Shown: positions 7,147 to 16,253, counted from the stretch's first letter. The stretch: DNA of 64,000 nt from Cellulomonas sp. Leaf334 (GCF_001424195.1 NZ_LMOO01000001.1:560256-624255), one strand, 5' to 3'. Notes: generated by a model not told the origin, from the sequence alone. Numbers and translations: made by a program.

Positions 7147-9653
7147 GCGAGCCCAGGCCCACCCCGACCCGTCGCCTCCCGACGGCGGGCAAGCCCGTGC
7201 CCGGCTCGACGTACCGGTTGCAGCTCGGAGCGGACCTGACGCTCGACGACGCCGTGGCGCGCGTCCCGTACCTGGCGTCGCTGGGCGTCACGCACGTGTA
7301 CCTGTCGCCGATCCTGCGGGCCGCACCCGGGTCGACGCACGGGTACGACGTGGTCTACCACGACGAGATCGCCCCCGAGCTCGGCGGGCTGCCGGCCCTG
7401 CGGCGGCTGGCGGCCGCGGCGCACGACGCGGGCCTCGGGCTGGTCCTCGACATCGTGCCGAACCACATGGCCGTCCCCACGCCCGTCTGGCACAACCGCG
7501 CCCTGTGGTCGGTGCTCGCGGAGGGCCCCGACTCCCCGTACGCGGCCTGGTTCGACGTGGACTGGTCCGCGGGCGACGGCGCGGTGCTCATGCCGGTGCT
7601 CGGCGACCGCATCGGTGCGGTGCTGGGCCGCGACGAGCTCGCGCTGGACGAGGTCGAGATCCCCGGCGAGGGCGCGCGGACCGTCCTGCGCTACCACGAC
7701 CACGTCTTCCCGGTCCGGCCGGGCACCGAGTCCCTCGCGCTGGCGGAGCTCGTGGAGCGCCAGCACTACCGGCTGGCGTACTGGCGGGTGGCCGACGAGG
7801 AGCTCAACTACCGGCGGTTCTTCGACGTCGGCACCCTCCTCGCGATCCGGGTCGAGGACCCGGTCGTGTTCGACGCGACGCACGCGCTCGTCCTGTCGCT
7901 GCTGGCCGACGGCACGATCGACGGCCTGCGCATCGACCACCCCGACGGCCTCGCCGACCCGGCCGGGTACCTGGCGCGGCTGCGCGAGGCGAGCGGTGGC
8001 GCGTGGGTGGTCGTCGAGAAGATCCTCGAGGGCACCGAGACGCTCCCGCCCGACTGGGAGACCGCCGGCAGCACCGGCTACGAGGCGCTGTGGCGGATCC
8101 AGGAGACGTTCGTCGACCCCGGCGGCGCCGCGGTCCTCGGGGCCGTCATGCACCGGCTCACGGGCGACACGTCCGACGCGTTCCCCGCGATGGCGGAGCA
8201 GGCGAAGCGCGAGATCGTCGACGGTCCCCTGTACGCGGAGGTGCACCGGCTGACCTCGCTGGCGGCGGACATCTGCCGCGACGACCTGCGCCTGCGCGAC
8301 CACACGTGGCGCGCACTCGAGGACTGCCTGATCGAGCTGCTCGTCGCGTTCGACCGCTACCGGGCGTACGTCGTGCCCGGCGAGCCCGTGCACCCCGAGT
8401 CCCTCGAGGTCATGCACACGGCCGCGACCCACGCCCGCGCACGCCTGTCCGCGGAGCGCGGCGCGACCATGGACGTCGTCGTGGACCTCCTGCTCGGTCG
8501 CGAGGTCGGCAGCGCCGGGCGCACGCGCGGGGCACGCCGGGACGAGCTGATCGTGCGGTTCCAGCAGACCTGCGGCGCCGTCATGGCCAAGGGCGTGGAG
8601 GACACCACGTTCTACCGCTGGACCCACCTGACCGGCCTGTGCGAGGTCGGCGGCGCACCCGAGCAGTTCGCGCTCACGCCCACCGACCTGTCCGCCTGGG
8701 CCGCCCAGATGCAGGTGTCCGCGCCGCTCGGCATGACGACGCTGTCGACGCACGACACCAAGCGCGGCGAGGACACCCGGTCCCGGCTCGGGGTGCTCAG
8801 CGAGCTCCCGCGCGAGTGGTCGGCCCTCGTCGACGACCTGCGCGCCGCCTCCGCGCCGTACCGCAGCGCGCTGCTCGACGGCCGCACCGAGTACCTGCTC
8901 TGGCAGACGCTCGTGGGCACGTGGACCGACGACGGCCCGATCACCGAGGACCGCCTCGTCGAGTACCTGACGAAGGCGATCCGTGAGGCGAAGAGCCGGA
9001 CCACGTGGACAGCGCCCGACGAGCCGTACGAGGGCGCTGTCCTCGACGCCGCGCGGCAGGCGCTCGTCGACCCGACCGTCGGCGAGCTCCTCTCCGCCTG
9101 GGAGCTGCGCACCCGCCCAGCCGTCCGCGCGGCGACCCTCGGCACCAAGCTCGTCCAGCTGACCCTGCCCGGCATCCCGGACGTCTACCAGGGCACCGAG
9201 GTGCCGAACCCGGTCCTCGTCGACCCGGACAACCGCCGACCGGTCCCGCTGGAGCCGCTGGTCACCCGCCTGGCGCGGCTCGACGACGGTGCCGGTCCGC
9301 GCGACCTGGCCGACGAGAAGCTGCTGGTCACCTCGCGTGCGCTGCGTCTGCGTCGGTCGCTGCCGGAGGCGTTCATCGGTCCCGACAGCGGTTTCCTGCC
9401 GCTGGCCCACTCCTCCGGGCACTCCCTCACGTACGCACGGACGGTCGCCGGCCACCCCCGCGTGGCAGTCGTCGCGACGCGGCTGGCAGCCGCGGTCGAC
9501 CGGCTCGGGGGCTGGGCCGACCACACGGTCGCCCTTCCCGACGGTGACTGGCGCGACGTCCTCACGGACCGACCGGTGGCGGGAGGGGTCGTCGACGTCG
9601 GGCCGCTGCTGGACCGGCTGCCGATCGCCCTGCTCGTCCGAGCGGAGGGCTGA
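7143..9653 (+). CDS. treY: Malto-oligosyltrehalose synthase TreY
   Basis: 836 residues. The GH13 signature of TreY is clear: the STYRLQL start, SPILRAAPGSTHGYDV, the nucleophile Asp in LRIDHPDG near residue 265, Glu in VVVEKIL near 292, and the late VYQGTEVPNP. It turns the reducing-end alpha-1,4 linkage of maltodextrin into an alpha,alpha-1,1 linkage, giving maltooligosyl trehalose in the cytoplasm. The ATG overlaps the treX stop (ATGA), which implies coupled translation. The ATG fits the expected N-terminus, with a short proline-rich extension before STYRLQL. Confidence 0.96.
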   Translation: MSEPRPTPTRRLPTAGKPVPGSTYRLQLGADLTLDDAVARVPYLASLGVTHVYLSPILRAAPGSTHGYDVVYHDEIAPELGGLPALRRLAAAAHDAGLGLVLDIVPNHMAVPTPVWHNRALWSVLAEGPDSPYAAWFDVDWSAGDGAVLMPVLGDRIGAVLGRDELALDEVEIPGEGARTVLRYHDHVFPVRPGTESLALAELVERQHYRLAYWRVADEELNYRRFFDVGTLLAIRVEDPVVFDATHALVLSLLADGTIDGLRIDHPDGLADPAGYLARLREASGGAWVVVEKILEGTETLPPDWETAGSTGYEALWRIQETFVDPGGAAVLGAVMHRLTGDTSDAFPAMAEQAKREIVDGPLYAEVHRLTSLAADICRDDLRLRDHTWRALEDCLIELLVAFDRYRAYVVPGEPVHPESLEVMHTAATHARARLSAERGATMDVVVDLLLGREVGSAGRTRGARRDELIVRFQQTCGAVMAKGVEDTTFYRWTHLTGLCEVGGAPEQFALTPTDLSAWAAQMQVSAPLGMTTLSTHDTKRGEDTRSRLGVLSELPREWSALVDDLRAASAPYRSALLDGRTEYLLWQTLVGTWTDDGPITEDRLVEYLTKAIREAKSRTTWTAPDEPYEGAVLDAARQALVDPTVGELLSAWELRTRPAVRAATLGTKLVQLTLPGIPDVYQGTEVPNPVLVDPDNRRPVPLEPLVTRLARLDDGAGPRDLADEKLLVTSRALRLRRSLPEAFIGPDSGFLPLAHSSGHSLTYARTVAGHPRVAVVATRLAAAVDRLGGWADHTVALPDGDWRDVLTDRPVAGGVVDVGPLLDRLPIALLVRAEG

Positions 9654-9657
9654 GGCG

Positions 9658-11445
9658 GTGCTCCCCCGCGTCTGGGCGCCGACCGCCGCACACGTCGACC
9701 TGGTCGTCGGCGACGAGCACCGGCCGTTGACCGCCGACGGCGAGTGGTGGGTCGGCGAGGTCGACCTGCCGCACGGCACCGACTACGCCTTCGCGGTCGA
9801 CGGCGGCCCGCCGCGGCCCGACCCCCGCAGCGCGTGGCAGCCGCAGGGCGTGCACGGACCGAGCCGTGTCTACGACCCCGCGACGTTCCCGTGGTCGGAC
9901 GACGGCTGGTCCGGCGTCGACGTCCGCGGGCACGTGACGTACGAGCTGCACGTCGGCACGTTCAGCGACGAGGGCACGCTGTCGTCCGCGATCGAGCACC
10001 TGGACGACCTGGTCTCGCTCGGCGTCGACCTGGTCGAGCTCATGCCGGTCGCCCCGTTCAGCGGTGTGCACGGCTGGGGCTACGACGGTGTCTCGACGTT
10101 CGCGGTGCACGAGCCCTACGGCGGCCCCGTCGGCCTGCAGGCCTTCGTGGACGCGGCGCACGCCCGCGGCCTGGGGGTCTGCCTGGACGTGGTCCACAAC
10201 CACATGGGCCCGTCCGGCAACTACCTGGGCGAGTTCGGCCCGTACTTCACCGACGCGCACCAGACGCCGTGGGGCTCCGCGATCAACCTGGACGGGCCCG
10301 GGTCCGACGAGGTCCGCCGCTGGGTGTGCGACAGCGCGCTGCGCTGGTTCCGCGACTTCCACGTGGACGCCCTGCGCCTGGACGCCGTGCACGCCCTCAT
10401 CGACCTGTCCGACCGGCACGTGCTGTCCCAGCTGTCCGACGAGGTCGCGTCGCTCGCGCAGTCGCTGGGGCGCCCGCTCTCCCTGGTCGCGGAGTCCGAC
10501 CTCAACGACCCCGTGTCGATCACCCCGACCACCGAGGGCGGCTGGGGCATGACCGCCCAGTGGGACGACGACGTGCACCACGCCATCCACGCCCTGGTCA
10601 CCGGGGAGCGCCACGGCTACTACGGCGACTTCGGCTCGCCCGAGGTGCTGCGCAAAGCGCTGACCAGCGTGTTCGTCCACGACGGCGAGCTCTCCACGTT
10701 CCGTGGACGCCGCTGGGGCCGGCCCGTGCCGCCCGGCACCGACGGTCACCGGTTCGTCGTCGCCGCGTCCACGCACGACCAGGTGGGCAACCGCGCGCTC
10801 GGCGACCGCCCGTCGGCCCGCCTCGACCCCGGCCGGGTCGCCGCCGAGGCCGCGCTCGTCCTGCTCGCCCCGTTCAGCCCGATGCTCTTCATGGGCGAGG
10901 AGTGGGGCACCCGCACGCCGTGGCAGTTCTTCACCGACCACCCCGAGCCCGACCTGGCAGCCGCCGTCCGCGACGGACGTCGACGGGAGTTCGGCGGCCA
11001 CGGCTGGGACGTCCTGTACGGCGGCGACATCGAGGTGCCCGACCCGCAGAACCCCGCGACGTTCCGCGCGAGCATTCTCGACCGCTCCGAGCTGGACGAC
11101 CCGGCGCACCCCGAGCACGCCCGCCTGCGCGACTGGTACCGGTCGCTGATCGCCGTCCGCCGCCAGGTCCCCGACCTCGCGTCCGGCGACCTGTCCGTGA
11201 CGGATCTGGTGTGGGGCGGGGCGTCGGAGCGCGAGCAGGAGGACGTGCCGTGGGACGGCTGGCTGGTGCTGCACCGCGGCTCGGCGCGGGTGGTCCTCAA
11301 CCTGTCGGGCGAGGAGGCCGCGGTACCGGTGCACGTCGACGGACCCGTCGACGTCGTCGCTGCGTGGGAGCCCGCGTCGCTGGAACCCGCCCCCGGCGGC
11401 GCCCTGGTCCTGACGCCGCCCCGCTCGGTGGTCGTCCTGGCCTGA
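9658..11445 (+). CDS. treZ: Malto-oligosyltrehalose trehalohydrolase TreZ
   Basis: 595 residues. The protein starts with the RVWAPTA strand of the N-terminal beta domain, then a GH13 barrel with Asp242 in LRLDAVHAL, Glu279 in VAESDLND and Asp374 in STHDQVGN. MGEEWG and PFQFFTDH-like segments (here WQFFTDHPEP) are typical of TreZ. It releases trehalose from the TreY product. The GTG start lies 4 nt after the treY stop with GAGG nearby, so this is the last gene of a treX-treY-treZ operon. Its stop is 2 nt from the stop of the convergent zapE gene, and the two stops sit in a GCCTGA-GG-TCAGGC palindrome (11440-11453). Confidence 0.95.
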   Translation: MLPRVWAPTAAHVDLVVGDEHRPLTADGEWWVGEVDLPHGTDYAFAVDGGPPRPDPRSAWQPQGVHGPSRVYDPATFPWSDDGWSGVDVRGHVTYELHVGTFSDEGTLSSAIEHLDDLVSLGVDLVELMPVAPFSGVHGWGYDGVSTFAVHEPYGGPVGLQAFVDAAHARGLGVCLDVVHNHMGPSGNYLGEFGPYFTDAHQTPWGSAINLDGPGSDEVRRWVCDSALRWFRDFHVDALRLDAVHALIDLSDRHVLSQLSDEVASLAQSLGRPLSLVAESDLNDPVSITPTTEGGWGMTAQWDDDVHHAIHALVTGERHGYYGDFGSPEVLRKALTSVFVHDGELSTFRGRRWGRPVPPGTDGHRFVVAASTHDQVGNRALGDRPSARLDPGRVAAEAALVLLAPFSPMLFMGEEWGTRTPWQFFTDHPEPDLAAAVRDGRRREFGGHGWDVLYGGDIEVPDPQNPATFRASILDRSELDDPAHPEHARLRDWYRSLIAVRRQVPDLASGDLSVTDLVWGGASEREQEDVPWDGWLVLHRGSARVVLNLSGEEAAVPVHVDGPVDVVAAWEPASLEPAPGGALVLTPPRSVVVLA

Positions 11446-11447
11446 GG

Positions 11448-12515
11448 TCAGGCGACGAGCGCGGCGCCGTCCGCGGCGAGGGAGCCCAGGCGGGACAGGG
11501 CGCGGTAGTACTTCTTGCGGTAGCCACCGGCGAGCATCTCGGCCGAGAACAGCTCCTTCTCCCCCGCGCCGCCGAGCAGCACGGGGACGTCCCGGTCGTA
11601 GAGCCGGTCGACCAGCACCACGAGCCGCAGCGCCACGTCCTGGGTCGGGACGGCGTGCACCCCGGTCAGTGCCACGAGGCCGACCCCGTCGAGCAGGGCG
11701 CCGTAGCGGCTGGGGTGCACGGTCGCGAGGTGGGCGAGCAGGTCGCCGAAGTCGTCCAGGGTCGCGTCGGACCGCCGAGCCGCCGCGGAGCGGACCTCGT
11801 GGTCGTCGAGCCCGTCGGCGTCGGTGACGACCGACCGGTGCCGGTAGTCGTCGCCGTCGACGCGCAGGACCTCGAACCGGGCGGCGAGCGCCTGGATCTC
11901 GCGCAGGAAGTCCTCGGCGGCGAACCGGCCCTCGCCCAGCGACCCGGGCAGGGTGTTCGACGTGGCGGCGAGCGCGACGCCGCGGTCGGCGAGCTCGCGC
12001 AGCAGCCGGGACATGAGGACGGTGTCGCCCGGGTCGTCGAGCTCGAACTCGTCGATGCAGACCAGGCGGCGGGTGGCGAGCGCCTCGACGGTGGGCAGGA
12101 ACCCGAGGGCGCCGACGAGGTTGGTGTACTCCACGAACGTGCCGTAGGCGGCGTCCTGCACGCCCACCGCGTGGGCCAGCGACGTGAGCAGGTGGGTCTT
12201 GCCGACGCCGAAGCCGCCATCGAGGTACACGGCGACCGGGGTGGCCCTGCCGCGCTTCCAGAACGACCTCTGCCCACCGCGACGGATCTGCTCCGCGGCG
12301 GCCGACAGCCTCGTCACCGCCGCGGCCTGCGACGGGTGTGCCGGGTCGGGGCGGTAGGTGGCGAAGGACTCGTCGGCGAAGTGCCGGGGCGGGACCAGCT
12401 CGGCGAGCAGGCGGTCCGGCGGCACGACAGGTCGGCGCTGGGTCAGGCTGGGGACGCCCGGACTGGTCACGGTCGAGCAGCCTACGTCGGGGGCGCGCGA
12501 GACTCGAATCGCCAC
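11448..12515 (-). CDS. zapE: Cell division protein ZapE / AFG1-like ATPase
   Basis: 355 residues. Walker A is GGFGVGKTH, Walker B is LVCIDEFEL, and the AFG1-type segments ARFEVLRVDGDDYRHR and LYDRDVPVLLGG are present. In E. coli ZapE is an ATPase that acts at the Z ring; in actinobacteria its role is little studied. The GTG at 12515 is preferred over an internal GTG at 12470 because AAAGGAGA lies 8 nt before it, while the internal codon has no ribosome binding site. It runs divergently from the sulfur operon across a 318-bp spacer. Confidence 0.9.
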   Translation of the reverse strand: MAIRVSRAPDVGCSTVTSPGVPSLTQRRPVVPPDRLLAELVPPRHFADESFATYRPDPAHPSQAAAVTRLSAAAEQIRRGGQRSFWKRGRATPVAVYLDGGFGVGKTHLLTSLAHAVGVQDAAYGTFVEYTNLVGALGFLPTVEALATRRLVCIDEFELDDPGDTVLMSRLLRELADRGVALAATSNTLPGSLGEGRFAAEDFLREIQALAARFEVLRVDGDDYRHRSVVTDADGLDDHEVRSAAARRSDATLDDFGDLLAHLATVHPSRYGALLDGVGLVALTGVHAVPTQDVALRLVVLVDRLYDRDVPVLLGGAGEKELFSAEMLAGGYRKKYYRALSRLGSLAADGAALVA

Positions 12516-12628
12516 CGGATCAGTCTCCTTTTACCCGGTCATGGACGCTCGTCCCACATGTCGACCGGGACATCTCATGATCCGGACGCCCTCTCCCATG
12601 TCACGCCCTGCCGTGACAACCTCTTCAG

Positions 12629-12730
12629 GTGATCGCCCCCGGGTTCCGCCTCTCGCGGCAGTGCATGTGCGTCTGCACGCGCACCGTCGCTGCGGACCTG
12701 TGCGTGTGCTGCTGTCCGCGGAGCAACTGA
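12629..12730 (+). CDS. Poly-cysteine leader peptide upstream of the sulfate-assimilation operon
   Basis: A 33-residue reading frame beginning with GTG and ending with TGA, about 100 nt before sir. Seven residues are Cys: positions 12, 14, 16, 25, 27, 28 and 29, ending in the run CVCCCP. Such Cys density is not expected by chance in a window whose usual spacers code for Arg/Ala/Pro. Poly-Cys leaderless short ORFs are known in mycobacteria as cysteine-responsive attenuators: ribosome stalling at Cys codons opens the structure that blocks the next gene. A -10-like CAACCT (12617-12622) ends 6 nt before the GTG, and no Shine-Dalgarno sequence is visible. An in-frame ATG at 12665 would keep six of the Cys codons. 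Confidence 0.75.
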   Translation: MIAPGFRLSRQCMCVCTRTVAADLCVCCCPRSN

Positions 12731-12772
12731 CCCCGCCCCTCGTCCCCCCGGGCGCGCGGTCTGCGTCCGATG

Positions 12773-12790
12773 ACCGCTTCCCCCAGCGGT
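12773..12790 (+). promoter_or_regulatory. Hairpin in the leader between the poly-Cys ORF and sir
   Basis: ACCGCT and AGCGGT pair across a 6-nt loop, 43 nt after the leader stop and 43 nt before the sir start. It could belong to the attenuator, but the competing fold was not worked out. The rest of the 318-bp spacer 12516-12833 holds the zapE ribosome binding site and the poly-Cys ORF; nothing else was recognised. Confidence 0.35.
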
Positions 12791-12833
12791 GGGTGCAGGC
12801 GCACGTCCACGTTCTCCCGGAGATATCGCCCCT

Positions 12834-14492
12834 ATGGCGCAGACCAGGATCGCCCCACCCGCTGCTCGCGCCGAGGGCCAGTGGGCCTTCGACCAGAAGG
12901 AACCGCTGAACGGCAACGAGCTGTTCAAGCAGCAGGACGACGCCCTCAACGTCCGACAGCGGATCGAGGACGTCTACTCCCGTGAGGGTTTCGCCAGCAT
13001 CGCACCCGAGGACCTGCGCGGACGGATGCGCTGGTGGGGGCTCTACACGCAGCGCAAGCCCGGCATCGACGGCGGCAAGACCGCCACGCTCGAACCGCAC
13101 GAGCTGGACGACGAGTACTTCATGCTCCGGGTGCGGTGCGACGGCGGGGCGCTGAGCCTGCAGCAGCTGCGCACGGTCGCGGACATCTCCGTCGAGTTCG
13201 GCCGCGGCACCGCCGACGTCACCGACCGGCAGAACATCCAGCTGCACTGGATCCGCGTCGAGGACGTCCCCGAGATCTGGCGCAGGCTCGAGGCCGTCGG
13301 GCTGAGCACCCAGGAGGCGTGCGGCGACTGCCCGCGCGTCGTCCTCGGGTCCCCCGTCGCCGGCGTCGCAGCCGACGAGATCATCGACGGCACCCCGGCC
13401 GTCCGCGCGATCGTGGACAACTACATCGGCGACCCCCGCTTCTCGAACCTCCCCCGCAAGTTCAAGACCGCGATCAGCGGGTCGCCGCACCACGACGTCG
13501 CCCACGAGATCAACGACGTCGCGTTCGTCGGCGTGGTGCACCCCACGCTCGGCCCCGGCTTCGACGTGTGGGTCGGCGGCGGCCTGTCCACCAACCCGAA
13601 GCTCGGCGTCCGCCTCGGCGCGTTCGTCACGCTGGAGCAGATCCCCGAGGTGTGGGTCGGCGTCGTCAGCATCTTCCGCGACTACGGCTACCGTCGGCTG
13701 CGCACGCGTGCGCGCCTGAAGTTCCTGGTCGCCGACTGGGGTCCCGAGCTGTTCCGGCAGGTGCTGGAGGGCGAGTACCTCGGCTTCACGCTGGAGGACG
13801 GCCCCGAGCCTCCCCCGCCGCCCAGCGGCCGTCGCGACCACGTCGGCGTGCACCCGCAGGTCGACGGGAACTTCTACGTCGGCATGGCCCCGACGGTCGG
13901 TCGCATCTCCGGCGAGCTCCTGCAGCAGCTGGCCGACCTCGTGGAGGACGCCGGGTCCGACAAGGTCCGGCTGACCGTCGAGCAGAAGATCGTGGTCCTC
14001 GACGTCGCGCCGGAGAAGGTGGACCCGCTGGTCGAGCAGCTCGAGGCCCTCGGACTCCCGGTCCGGTCCGCGAGCACGTTCCGCCGCGGCACGATGGCCT
14101 GCACCGGGATCGAGTTCTGCAAGCTCGCGATCGTCGAGACCAAGGCGCGCGCCACGCACGTGATCGGCGAGCTGGAGAAGCGCCTGCCGACCTTCGACCA
14201 GCCGATCACCATCAACCTCAACGGCTGCCCCAACTCGTGCGCGCGCATCCAGACGGCCGACATCGGCCTCAAGGGCGCGCTGGCCGGCGGCGAGGACGGC
14301 TACCAGGTGCACCTCGGCGGCGGTCTCGGCCTGACCAGCGGGCTGGGGAAGACCCTGCGCGGTCTGCGCGTCCCGGCCGAGGAGCTCCCCGACTACATCG
14401 AGCGCGTCACGCGCAAGTTCGACGAGCAGCGCCTCGACGGCGAGCTGTTCGCGCAGTGGACCCAGCGGGCGGACGAGGAGGACCTGCGATGA
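12834..14492 (+). CDS. sir: Ferredoxin-dependent sulfite reductase (nitrite/sulfite reductase family)
   Basis: 552 residues. It has the two half-domain repeats of the family and the siroheme/[4Fe-4S] ligands Cys423, Cys429, Cys465 and Cys469 (ACTGIEFCKLA and NGCPNSCA). It reduces sulfite to sulfide with six electrons, most likely from ferredoxin. Sulfite rather than nitrite is favoured because cysH, cysD, cysN and a siroheme synthase follow in the same operon. The ATG at 12834 has CGGAGA about 11 nt upstream, somewhat far, which would suit a controlled ribosome binding site behind the poly-Cys leader. The stop overlaps the next gene by ATGA. Confidence 0.95.
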   Translation: MAQTRIAPPAARAEGQWAFDQKEPLNGNELFKQQDDALNVRQRIEDVYSREGFASIAPEDLRGRMRWWGLYTQRKPGIDGGKTATLEPHELDDEYFMLRVRCDGGALSLQQLRTVADISVEFGRGTADVTDRQNIQLHWIRVEDVPEIWRRLEAVGLSTQEACGDCPRVVLGSPVAGVAADEIIDGTPAVRAIVDNYIGDPRFSNLPRKFKTAISGSPHHDVAHEINDVAFVGVVHPTLGPGFDVWVGGGLSTNPKLGVRLGAFVTLEQIPEVWVGVVSIFRDYGYRRLRTRARLKFLVADWGPELFRQVLEGEYLGFTLEDGPEPPPPPSGRRDHVGVHPQVDGNFYVGMAPTVGRISGELLQQLADLVEDAGSDKVRLTVEQKIVVLDVAPEKVDPLVEQLEALGLPVRSASTFRRGTMACTGIEFCKLAIVETKARATHVIGELEKRLPTFDQPITINLNGCPNSCARIQTADIGLKGALAGGEDGYQVHLGGGLGLTSGLGKTLRGLRVPAEELPDYIERVTRKFDEQRLDGELFAQWTQRADEEDLR

Positions 14493-14647
14493 GCGGAACG
14501 TCTGGCGAGCGCGCGGTCCCCTACTACTGCCCGTTCTGCGCCAGCGAGGACCTCTGGCCCGCCGGCGAGAAGCACGGCGAGTGGGAGTGCCGCTCGTGCA
14601 CCCGGGCCTTCGCGCTGCGGTTCGTCGGGCTGGTGGCGCGCTCATGA
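14489..14647 (+). CDS. Small zinc-ribbon protein between sir and cysH
   Basis: 52 residues starting at an ATG that overlaps the sir stop, and ending in an ATGA overlap with cysH. Two CxxC knuckles (YYCPFCASEDL and WECRSCTRAF), 20 residues apart, form a compact zinc ribbon that makes up most of the protein. As I recall, a similar small protein lies between sulfite reductase and cysH in Streptomyces, so it is probably a conserved member of the pathway. It could bind zinc or iron, help load the Fe-S cluster of Sir or CysH, or mediate contacts. No function is assigned. Confidence 0.85.
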   Translation: MSGTSGERAVPYYCPFCASEDLWPAGEKHGEWECRSCTRAFALRFVGLVARS

Positions 14648-15342
14648 GCACCCTCGACACGACGAACCTGCAGGAGCTCGCGGAGCAGGCCGGCCGCGAC
14701 CTCGAGGGCGCCCACCCCGCCGAGATCCTGCGCTGGGCGTTCGCGACGTTCGGCACCGACCTGGTCCTCGCGTCGTCGATGGGCGACGAGGTGCTCGTGC
14801 ACATCGCCGCCGAAGCCGTGCCGGGGATCGACGTGATCTTCCTCGACACCGGCTACCACTTCGCCGAGACCCTCGGGACGCGCGACTACTACGCCGACTT
14901 CACCAACGTCTCGCTCCGCACGATCCTGCCGCTGCGCACGGTCGCCGAGCAGGACGCCGAGCACGGACCGCAGCTGCACGACCGCGACCCGAACCTGTGC
15001 TGCGCCCTGCGCAAGGTCGAGCCGCTGGAACGCGGGCTCGCGCCGTACACGGCGTGGGTCACGGGCATGCGCCGCGAGGACGCCCCGACGCGCACCGACA
15101 TCACGGTCGTCGGCTGGGACGCCAAGCGCGGCAAGGTCAAGCTCAACCCCCTGGCCGCGTGGACGCAGGACGACGTGGACGCCTACGTCGACGAGCACCA
15201 CGTGGTGCTCAACCCGCTGCGCCAGGCCGGCTACGCGTCCATCGGCTGCGCCCCCTGCACGCGGGCCGTCGCCCCCGGGGAGGACCCGCGCGCGGGTCGC
15301 TGGTCCGGTACCTCCAAGATCGAATGCGGGTTGCACACATGA
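14644..15342 (+). CDS. cysH: Adenylyl-sulfate (APS) reductase CysH
   Basis: 232 residues. Besides the PAPS-reductase fold it carries the iron-sulfur motif Cys119-Cys120 and Cys202-x2-Cys205, and the catalytic Cys228 in the C-terminal ECGLHT. The CC...CxxC motif marks the [4Fe-4S] type that reduces APS rather than PAPS. This fits the absence of a cysC APS kinase in the operon. It uses thioredoxin and yields sulfite for Sir. The ATG overlaps the small zinc-ribbon gene stop; its own stop overlaps the cysD start. Confidence 0.95.
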   Translation: MSTLDTTNLQELAEQAGRDLEGAHPAEILRWAFATFGTDLVLASSMGDEVLVHIAAEAVPGIDVIFLDTGYHFAETLGTRDYYADFTNVSLRTILPLRTVAEQDAEHGPQLHDRDPNLCCALRKVEPLERGLAPYTAWVTGMRREDAPTRTDITVVGWDAKRGKVKLNPLAAWTQDDVDAYVDEHHVVLNPLRQAGYASIGCAPCTRAVAPGEDPRAGRWSGTSKIECGLHT

Positions 15343-16253
15343 CCACTCTGCCCGCGGCGCCGCCGCTCACTCAGCTGGACGCCCTGGAGTCCGAGGGCAT
15401 CCACGTCATGCGTGAGGTGGCCGGCGAGTTCGAGCGTCCCGTCCTGCTGTTCAGCGGCGGCAAGGACTCGATCGTCATGCTGCACCTGGCGCGCAAGGCG
15501 TTCTGGCCGTCGCCGGTGCCGTTCGCGCTCATGCACGTCGATACCGGGCACAACTTCCCCGAGGTCATCGAGTACCGCGACCGCGTCGTCGCCGAGCACG
15601 GCCTGCGGCTCGTCGTGGCCAGCGTGCAGGACGCCATCGACGACGGCCGCGTGGCCGAGCGTGCCGACGGCTCCCGCAACCCGCTCCAGACCGTCCCGCT
15701 GCTCGACGGCATCACGGCGAACAAGTTCGACGCCGTGTTCGGCGGCGGTCGTCGCGACGAGGAGAAGGCGCGCGCCAAGGAGCGGGTGTTCTCGCTGCGC
15801 GACGAGTTCGGCCAGTGGGACCCTCGCCGGCAGCGACCGGAGCTGTGGGACCTCTACAACGGTCGCCACAAGCCGGGCGAGCACGTGCGCGTCTTCCCGC
15901 TGTCCAACTGGACCGAGCTCGACGTGTGGCGCTACATCGAGCGCGAGCAGATCGAGCTCCCGGCGATCTACTACTCCCACCAGCGCGAGGTCTTCCTGCG
16001 CGACGGCATGTGGCTGGCTCCGGGCGGCTGGGGCGGGCCGCGACCGAGCGAGATGCTCGAGGTCCGGACGGTCCGCTACCGCACCGTCGGCGACATGAGC
16101 TGCACCGGCGCCGTCGAGTCCACGGCGTCGACCATCCCCGAGGTCATCGCCGAGGTCGGCGCCAGCCGGCTCACCGAGCGGGGCGCCACCCGCGCCGACG
16201 ACCGCGCGTCCGAGGCCGCGATGGAAGACCGCAAGCGCGAGGGCTACTTCTGA
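15339..16253 (+). CDS. cysD: Sulfate adenylyltransferase subunit 2 CysD
   Basis: 304 residues. It has the PP-loop LLFSGGKDSIVMLHLARKAF and the CysD segments HVDTGHNFPE and GGRRDEEKARAKER. With CysN it makes adenosine 5'-phosphosulfate from sulfate and ATP, the first step of assimilation. The C-terminal MSCTGAVES and KREGYF segments are intact. The ATG overlaps the cysH stop by ATGA, and the stop overlaps the cysN start by one base (TGATG), consistent with 1:1 translation of the two subunits. Confidence 0.97.
   Translation: MTTLPAAPPLTQLDALESEGIHVMREVAGEFERPVLLFSGGKDSIVMLHLARKAFWPSPVPFALMHVDTGHNFPEVIEYRDRVVAEHGLRLVVASVQDAIDDGRVAERADGSRNPLQTVPLLDGITANKFDAVFGGGRRDEEKARAKERVFSLRDEFGQWDPRRQRPELWDLYNGRHKPGEHVRVFPLSNWTELDVWRYIEREQIELPAIYYSHQREVFLRDGMWLAPGGWGGPRPSEMLEVRTVRYRTVGDMSCTGAVESTASTIPEVIAEVGASRLTERGATRADDRASEAAMEDRKREGYF

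Noticed and set aside
12470..12470. Internal GTG at 12470 as the start of zapE
   Set aside because: No Shine-Dalgarno sequence is near it, while the GTG at 12515 has AAAGGAGA 8 nt upstream.
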